A stretch of 13,841 nt of DNA, taken from NCBI GenBank assembly GCA_023230285.1, contig JALNXP010000036.1, forward strand, positions 1 to 13,841. Direction: 5' to 3'. The notes beneath the pieces are model-generated. The model searched no databases. It was not told the DNA's origin and saw only the letters and a program-made list of their open reading frames with translations. Source of the DNA: Bacteroidales bacterium (GTDB lineage: Bacteria > Bacteroidota > Bacteroidia > Bacteroidales > BM520). A program made the position numbers and the translations under genes. Below are positions 7,066-13,300 of this stretch, piece by piece (position 1 is the first letter of the stretch; each line of letters starts with the position of its first letter).

Positions 7066-8374
7066 TGTTGTTAACGAGGGTGTTGTAGGTTGTGCAGACA
7101 TCGTCCTTGCTGATGGCTTGATAGAAAGAATTGAGCCGGTGGGACGTATTACAGCCAATGAACTTCCGGCAGTTGATTTATCGGGTTTGTTTTTGTTTCC
7201 GGGTGTTATTGACGACCAAGTGCATTTTAGAGAACCGGGGCTTACTCATAAAGCCGACATACATACCGAAAGCATGGCAGCTGTTGCCGGCGGTGTCACA
7301 TCTTATATGGATATGCCTAATACTAAGCCGCAAACTACTTCAGTCAAACTCCTTGAACAAAAGTATATGTTGGCAACAAACAGCTCTTTTGCCAATTACG
7401 CATTTTATTTAGGTGCCACTAATGATAATATAGAGGAATTGACTAATGTTAATTATAATTATATTCCCGGAATTAAAGTGTTTATGGGGTCGTCTACGGG
7501 TAATATGCTTGTAGACAACGAAGTAACATTAGAAAAAATATTTTCCGAAGTAAACACGCTGATAGCTGTACATGCCGAAGATGAAGATGTCATAAAACAT
7601 AATACTGAAATCATCAAAAAACAATATGGCGATAATCCGCCTTTTTCTGTACACCCTGCAATTCGCTCCGATGAAGCGTGCTATTCCTGCTCGCTAAAGG
7701 CTGTTAACCTTGCAGAAAAATATGGTTCACGTCTGCATCTTCTTCATCTTACTACTGAAAAAGAGATGAAACTTTTGTCTGCAAAATATGATAAAGCTAA
7801 AATCACAGCCGAAGTATGTGCGCAACATCTGTGGTTTACAGATAAAGATTATCAATCTAAAGGTCAGTATATTAAGTGTAACCCTGCTATAAAAACGGAA
7901 ACTGACAGAAATGCTCTTAGAGCTAACCTCATCAATGGAAATATTAATGTAGTGGCTTCCGACCATGCGCCGCATACGTTGGAAGAAAAACAGAAACCGT
8001 ATTTTGATTGTCCGTCAGGTATGCCTATGGTGCAACATACTTTTCATGTAATGCTCGAACTATGCAAACAAGGTATCTTCAAACTCGAAGACATTCCATT
8101 CTGGATGTCGCATAATCCGGCAAAATGCTTTAATATCTCTAACAGAGGTTTCATCCGCGAAGGTTATGCTGCCGACTTAGTGGCTGTTGATATGAATGAT
8201 GTTACTCCGGTAAATAATAAAACATATTTCTACAAATGCGGATGGTCGCCGTTTGACGGCTTTGTCTTTAACTCTAAAATAAAATATACTTTTGTTAATG
8301 CTAAATTGGTTTATGCTGATGGAAAGATAGTGAACTCGCCTGTTGGTGAACGTATGTATTTTGAAAATGAATAA
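7040..8374 (+). CDS. pyrC: Dihydroorotase
   Basis: A cytosolic zinc amidohydrolase that cyclises N-carbamoyl-aspartate to dihydroorotate, step three of pyrimidine synthesis. The 444 residues are full length for the class I (long) form. Landmarks in order are D58-D59-Q60-V61-H62-F63-R64-E65-P-G, MPNTKP, K146 of GIKVFMGSSTGN (the expected carbamylated bridging lysine), metal ligands H178 (VHAED) and H236 (LLHLT), and catalytic D308 in SDHAPHTLEEK. The first His of the usual D-x-H-x-H-x-R motif is Gln, as I recall for Bacteroidales dihydroorotases, so this is a lineage trait rather than inactivation. The start overlaps the mannosyltransferase by 26 nt; the N-terminal MKFILRNANVVNEG is typical, so this start is right. 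Confidence 0.96.
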   Translation: MKFILRNANVVNEGVVGCADIVLADGLIERIEPVGRITANELPAVDLSGLFLFPGVIDDQVHFREPGLTHKADIHTESMAAVAGGVTSYMDMPNTKPQTTSVKLLEQKYMLATNSSFANYAFYLGATNDNIEELTNVNYNYIPGIKVFMGSSTGNMLVDNEVTLEKIFSEVNTLIAVHAEDEDVIKHNTEIIKKQYGDNPPFSVHPAIRSDEACYSCSLKAVNLAEKYGSRLHLLHLTTEKEMKLLSAKYDKAKITAEVCAQHLWFTDKDYQSKGQYIKCNPAIKTETDRNALRANLINGNINVVASDHAPHTLEEKQKPYFDCPSGMPMVQHTFHVMLELCKQGIFKLEDIPFWMSHNPAKCFNISNRGFIREGYAADLVAVDMNDVTPVNNKTYFYKCGWSPFDGFVFNSKIKYTFVNAKLVYADGKIVNSPVGERMYFENE

Positions 8375-8393
8375 CATTAATATTATACTAAAT

Positions 8394-8828
8394 ATGAAAT
8401 CTATAATTTATAAACTTCTATCTTTAGCAATTATGCTTGTTGTGTTTGTCGGTTGCAACAATAGCGAAGAAGTTGTTATCTCAACTTATCCCGATGGACA
8501 AGCTAAATTGGTGCGTTGTTATGACAGTCATGATTCTACCACATATAAGGAAATCCAATATTATGATAATAATCAGAAGAAGCTTGAAGGCAAATATATA
8601 GAAGGTCAGAAATCTGACGAATGGACGGCGTGGTATCGTAATGGTAGTGTATGGAGTAAAGGATATTTCAAAAATGGTAAATCTGATGGCAGACGCACTA
8701 TATATTATGATAACGGCATCAAATATATCACCGGCGAATATTCAGAAGGCGTAAGAGTCGGAGTATGGGAATTTTACGATTCTGTAGGAGTGCTGATAAA
8801 AAAAGTTGACTATTCTACTTTTGAATAA
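8394..8828 (+). CDS. MORN/YwqK-type repeat lipoprotein
   Basis: A 144-residue predicted lipoprotein of unknown function. A signal peptide (hydrophobic 6-19) ends at a lipobox-like FVG-C21. Acidic residues soon after the Cys (CNNSEE) recall the signal for surface export in Bacteroidota. The mature part is a series of MORN-like/YwqK beta repeats: YYDNNQKKLEGKY, WYRNGSVWSKGYFKNGKSDG, YYDNGIKYITGEYSEG and GVWEFYDSVG. YwqK proteins are often labelled toxin-antitoxin antitoxins, but nothing here supports that role and no toxin gene is adjacent. I chose the ATG at 8394, 19 nt after pyrC, because it starts the signal peptide directly; an in-frame ATG at 8343 would overlap pyrC and bury it. It is probably co-transcribed with pyrC. 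Confidence 0.82.
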   Translation: MKSIIYKLLSLAIMLVVFVGCNNSEEVVISTYPDGQAKLVRCYDSHDSTTYKEIQYYDNNQKKLEGKYIEGQKSDEWTAWYRNGSVWSKGYFKNGKSDGRRTIYYDNGIKYITGEYSEGVRVGVWEFYDSVGVLIKKVDYSTFE

Positions 8829-8927
8829 AAAATTTGTATAAAAAACGAGCTGTAAATGAGCGAATTATTTGGAATAGATGAGCATTATCATAATTTATAA
8901 GACATCCAATTTCAAAAATAATATGGT

Positions 8928-10172
8928 TTATATGTTCTGCAGTATGTCGTAAACCATTTTTAAAGCACTGAGTGCGGCACGCTTTATATTTATATCTCTT
9001 GTATTTCCAAGATGCAGCAACTTGCATGTAATGTTTTTATGATAAGCTACAGCAAGCCAAACCGTACCTACCGGTTTGTCGGTTGTGCCGCCGCCGGGAC
9101 CTGCTATTCCGGAAACGGCAATACCAATATCGGTATTCAGTATACTGATAACACCTTTTACCATTTCACATACAGTTTGTTCACTTACAGCACCATATTG
9201 TTCTATTGTCTTTGCAGATACTTTGAGCGTATTGATTTTAACTTCATTAGAATAAGAGATGATAGAACCTTTGTAATAATCCGAACTTCCAGCCACCATC
9301 GTTATAAGATGAGATAGATAACCTCCGGTGCAGCTTTCTGCTGTTGAAATAGTTAAATTCCTTGTTTTAAGCATCTTACCAACTACTACTTCAAGTGTTT
9401 CATCATCATAGCCATACACAATATCAGGAATTAACGTTTCTAAACAGACAAGCTCATTATCAACAGTTTTCTTATTAGCATCATAGTCATCACCAAAAGC
9501 TGTAATGCGCAATTTTACGCTGCCGTAATTTGGCAGATAAGCTAACTTTATATTTTCAGGCAAATTGTTTTCCCATTCTTGAATTCTTTCTGCAACAAAA
9601 GATTCTCCCAAGCCATGTGTCATCAAAGTTCTGTAATATATTCCGCTGAGTTTGTATTTTTTCGTCACACGAGGCATTACTTGCTGTGTCATTAAACATT
9701 CCATTTCGCGAGGCACTCCGGGTAAGAAAACCACCATCTTGCCGGCTTCTTCGAAAAGCATGCCGGGTGCCGTGCCGCAACTGTTGAGTAGAGGAATACA
9801 TTTTGCCGGAACTAAAGCCTGTGAGCGGTTGACATCAGTAAGAGTATAGTGCAGTTTATGAAATCTTGTCACCACATTTTCGTACATTTCGTCATTGAAA
9901 ACAAGATCGCAATTATACAACTTACAAGCACACTTCTTAGTGATGTCATCATTTGTAGGACCAAGTCCACCGGTAACAATCACAATTTCCGCATAACTTT
10001 TAGCATCAGTCAAAGCTTTTAAAATATCATCTTCATTATCGCCAACAGTAGTCATGCGACAGATGTTTATTCCTGCCAAACTCAATTTTTTCGCAATCCA
10101 AGCGGTGTTACTGTTAATCACTTGACCTATAAGTAGTTCATCACCAATAGTTATTATTTCGCAATTTGTCAT
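8928..10172 (-). CDS. cinA: CinA-family protein with nicotinamide-nucleotide amidase (PncC) domain
   Basis: A 414-residue cytosolic two-domain protein of pyridine-nucleotide recycling. Residues about 1-170 form the MoCF/COG1058 domain (GDELLIG 10-16, TGGLGPTNDD 67-76, PGVPREM 151-157), linked in other CinA proteins to ADP-ribose pyrophosphatase activity. Residues about 258-412 form the PncC domain, which deamidates NMN to nicotinate mononucleotide; the TAESCTGGYLSH stretch (277-288) and SGIAGPGGGTTDKPVGTVW (354-372) carry its active site. Length and domain order are those of standard CinA. The label competence/damage-inducible protein is historical. It converges on the MORN lipoprotein, with 99 bp between the stops and no clear terminator, and diverges from cas12a across 209 bp. 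Confidence 0.95.
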   Translation of the reverse strand: MTNCEIITIGDELLIGQVINSNTAWIAKKLSLAGINICRMTTVGDNEDDILKALTDAKSYAEIVIVTGGLGPTNDDITKKCACKLYNCDLVFNDEMYENVVTRFHKLHYTLTDVNRSQALVPAKCIPLLNSCGTAPGMLFEEAGKMVVFLPGVPREMECLMTQQVMPRVTKKYKLSGIYYRTLMTHGLGESFVAERIQEWENNLPENIKLAYLPNYGSVKLRITAFGDDYDANKKTVDNELVCLETLIPDIVYGYDDETLEVVVGKMLKTRNLTISTAESCTGGYLSHLITMVAGSSDYYKGSIISYSNEVKINTLKVSAKTIEQYGAVSEQTVCEMVKGVISILNTDIGIAVSGIAGPGGGTTDKPVGTVWLAVAYHKNITCKLLHLGNTRDINIKRAALSALKMVYDILQNI

Positions 10173-10240
10173 AATTCAAAAATATTTAGCATGCAAATAT
10201 AATTTTTATTCTTTGAATGATTAGAAAAGTTGTCATAATT
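10166..10240 (+). repeat. Direct repeat of TTGTCATAATT at the cinA/cas12a junction
   Basis: The 11-mer TTGTCATAATT occurs at 10166-10176, spanning the cinA start, and again at 10230-10240, 64 bp apart. A related copy, AAGTTGTCA, occurs at 10227-10235 and 10266-10274. Possible regulatory sites; too short to call a mobile-element boundary. Confidence 0.45.
10194..10201 (-). promoter_or_regulatory. cinA: Bacteroidota -7 promoter box (TATATTTG) for cinA
   Basis: On the minus strand TATATTTG followed by CATG fits TAnnTTTG and lies 21 nt before the cinA ATG, predicting a very short leader. No clear -33 box is seen. Confidence 0.45.
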
Positions 10241-10259
10241 AAAGAAAATTTTTACAAAT

Positions 10260-10274
10260 TGACATAAGTTGTCA
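10260..10274. promoter_or_regulatory. TGACA-N5-TGTCA inverted repeat upstream of cas12a
   Basis: TGACA (10260-10264), TAAGT, TGTCA (10270-10274), with a third half-site TGTCA at 10231. The same 5-mer forms the cluster before the hsp20 gene, there with half-sites in the opposite order. It lies about 70 bp upstream of the cas12a -7 box, where an activator could bind. Weak evidence: the arms are only 5 bp. Confidence 0.3.
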
Positions 10275-10341
10275 CAGCGAAGTGCGACATTTGCGCCATG
10301 AAAATAAATTATAATAAGGTGAAAAATCAAAGAATTATTTT

Positions 10342-10349
10342 TAACTTTG
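10342..10349 (+). promoter_or_regulatory. cas12a: Bacteroidota -7 promoter box (TAACTTTG) for cas12a
   Basis: TAACTTTGCAC is an exact TAnnTTTG box 32 nt before the cas12a ATG, giving a leader of roughly 27 A-rich nt without a Shine-Dalgarno. The -33 region (near 10318-10322) has no TTTG. The same TAACTTTGCA precedes the GT2-pyrC operon. The box lies downstream of an alternative in-frame ATG at 10298, so it argues against that start. Confidence 0.6.
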
Positions 10350-10372
10350 CACAAGACATTTTAATTAAAAAC

Positions 10373-10388
10373 AATGAAACAATGAAAC
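10373..10388 (+). repeat. Tandem 8-bp duplication AATGAAAC at the cas12a start, creating a 3-codon leader ORF
   Basis: AATGAAAC occurs twice head to tail (10373-10380, 10381-10388). The first copy's ATG (10374) opens ATG-AAA-CAA-TGA, whose stop (10383-10385) overlaps the cas12a ATG (10382) as ATGA. The two ATGs are in different frames because the unit is 8 bp. Confidence 0.7.
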
Positions 10389-13300
10389 AATTTACAAATC
10401 TCTATACATTAAGCAAAACATTACGTTTTGAGCTGATACCTATTGGCAAAACATTAGAGTACGTCCAACAAAACGGATTGCTCACACAAGATGAACAACG
10501 CGCCGATAGTTATAAAAAAGTCAAAAAAATTATTGATGAGTATCACAAGGCTTTTATTGAGCGCGTTTTGTGCAATTTTAAACTTCAAGTTGAAGATGAA
10601 GGCAAGAAAAATTCGCTGGAAGAGTATTTCTTTTACTACAATTTGCCAACCAATGATGAACAGCGAAAAAAAGTTTTTCCGGATATTCAAGCGAAACTTC
10701 GTAAACAAATAGTCGATTGCTTTACAAGCGATGCTTTGTTCAAACGCATTGATAAGAAAGAACTGATAAAAGAAGATTTACAATCATTCGTAAAAACAAT
10801 AGAGGAAAAGAATCTTGTTGCCGAATTTCATGATTTCACAACCTATTTTACAGGTTTCCATGAAAACCGCCAAAATATGTATTCCGACGAGGCAAAATCA
10901 ACGGCTATTGCTTACCGCTTGATTCACGAAAATTTGCCCAAGTTTATTGATAACATATCGACTTTTGAGAAAGTGGCGGCAACTGACGTTAAAAATAATT
11001 TTACAAAGCTCTATGATGAAATGTCGGAATATTTAAACGTAAAGGAAATTGCCGATATATTCAAGCTGAGTTATTATTCTAAAGTGCTTACACAAACGCA
11101 GATAGATGCTTACAATGCCGTCATAGGAGGCAGGGCAGAAGAACAGGGCAAGCCTAAAATTCAGGGATTAAACGAATACATAAATCTGTACAATCAAGAT
11201 AAAAACGCTCGACTTCCGAAATTAAAACCGCTATACAAACAAATTTTGAGCGACCGCAACGCTATTTCGTGGCTGCCCGAAGAGTTTAATAATGATAACG
11301 AGGTGTTGGAGAACATTGAAAAATGCTATCAGGAAATTAGCGAAAAGGTTTTAAGTGGCGAACATTCGCTGATACATCTATTGCTTAATTTGAAAGAATC
11401 TGATTTAAGTAAAATCTACCTTCGTAACGATTTATCGCTCACCAACATATCGCAACAACTGTTTGGGGATTGGAACATAATAAAGAAAGCTATTGAAGCG
11501 GATTTTGTAAACAATAATCCACTAAAGAAAAACGAAAAAGCCGAGAAATATGAAGAACGCAAAAGCAAATATTTAAAATCGTTCGACAGTATTTCTATTG
11601 GGTACATTAACGAATGTCTGAAAGCCGTACAAAAGGAGGAAAAGGTGCAGGATTATTTTGAGAAGGCGGAACTGACGGATAAACTCACAAATCAAAAGAA
11701 TAATATTTTTACCCAAATTGGAAATACGTATGCCGAGGTAAAAGATTTACTAAATACATCTTATCCTCAAAATAAGAATCTCTCGCAGGACAAAGTTAAT
11801 ATTGCTAAAATCAAAGATTTACTTGAGGCTTTGAAGAATTTGCAACATTTTATTAAACCTTTATTGGGAAACGGCGACGAATCAGACAAAGATGAGCGTT
11901 TTTACGGCGAATTTTCAGCGATTTTAGAAATTATAGACAGCATAACGCCTCTTTACAATAAAGTGCGCAACTATGCCACACGCAAACCATATTCCGATGA
12001 AAAAATAAAATTGAATTTTGAAAACTCCACCTTGCTCGACGGTTGGGATGTCAATAAAGAACCGGATAACACAAATGTTATCCTCCGCAAAGACGGTTTA
12101 TATTACTTGGGCATCATGAACAAGAAGTACAACAAAATCTTCGAATCGGAGAATATAAAAAGCGGTGGCGAATGTTACGAAAAAATGGATTATAAACTGT
12201 TGCCCGGCGCAAATAAAATGCTGCCAAAAGTATTTTTTTCAAAATCACGTATTGATGAATTTGCACCAAGCAAAGAAATACAGGATAATTATGCCCATGA
12301 AACACATAAAAAAGGCGCAACTTTTAATATTGACGATTGCCATAAATTAATTGATTTCTTTAAAAATTCTATCAATAAACATGAAGATTGGAAGAATTTT
12401 AACTTTAAATTTTCAGATACAAACAGTTACGAAGATTTAAGCTGGTTTTATCGTGAAGTGGAACAACAAGGTTATAAAATCACATTTCGGAACGTTTCCG
12501 AATCCTATATTAATCAACTTGTAGAGGAAGGCAAACTCTATCTTTTCCAAATCTATAACAAAGATTTTTCACCGTTCAGCAAAGGCACACCTAATATGCA
12601 TACGCTTTATTGGAAGATGCTTTTTGACGAGCAAAATTTGGCTAATGTGGTTTATAAACTCAATGGCCATGCAGAGGTTTTCTTTCGTAAAAAATCGATT
12701 AGTTGGAGTGATGAGGTTATGCAAAAAGGACACCATTACGATAAGTTAAAGGAAAAATTTGATTATCCCATTATCAAAGACCGTCGCTATACGGTTGACA
12801 AATTTCAGTTTCACGTGCCAATAAACATGAATTTTAAGGCAGCAGGCATAAACGATATCAACGAAAAGGTGAATACATTTCTCAAAGAGAGCAACGCCAC
12901 ACACATTATCGGCATTGACCGCGGCGAACGGCATTTACTTTACCTCACATTGATTGATTTGAACGGCAATATCAAAAAACAGTTTTCGCTTAATGAAATT
13001 GTAAACGAATACAATGGTAACACATACAAAACCAACTATCACGATTTGCTTGATGTGAAAGAAAAAGAACGTGAGAAAGCTCGCGAGAATTGGCAAGCCA
13101 GTGAAAACATCAAAGAATTGAGGGAAGGTTATTTAAGTCAGGTAATTTACAAAATCACACAATTAATGGTGCAATACAATGCCATTGTGGTGTTGGAAGA
13201 TTTGAATTTCGGATTTATACGCGGTCGTCAAAAAGTTGAAAAATCCGTTTATCAACAATTTGAGCATAAATTAATTGACAAACTGAACTATTTAGTCGAT

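Noticed and set aside
8394..8828. MORN-repeat lipoprotein as the antitoxin of a toxin-antitoxin pair
   Set aside because: The label comes from automated YwqK naming; there is a lipoprotein signal and no toxin-like neighbour.
8829..8927. Search for a terminator between the convergent lipoprotein and cinA genes
   Set aside because: Only short, mismatched repeats (GAGC direct copies, ATGA/TCAT) were found; nothing supports a terminator call.
10271..10297. GTCACAGCGAAGTGCGAC as a hairpin RNA or tracrRNA-like element before cas12a
   Set aside because: The best pairing has mismatches inside a stem of about six positions, and Cas12a needs no tracrRNA.
1881..12530. Scattered TTGTAGA or GTAGAT words resembling the 3' end of a Cas12a repeat (for example near 1881, 3062, 3764 and 12518)
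   Set aside because: Each lies in a coding frame, lacks the paired TCTAC five bases before it and has no regular spacing, so no CRISPR array or stray repeat is in this window.
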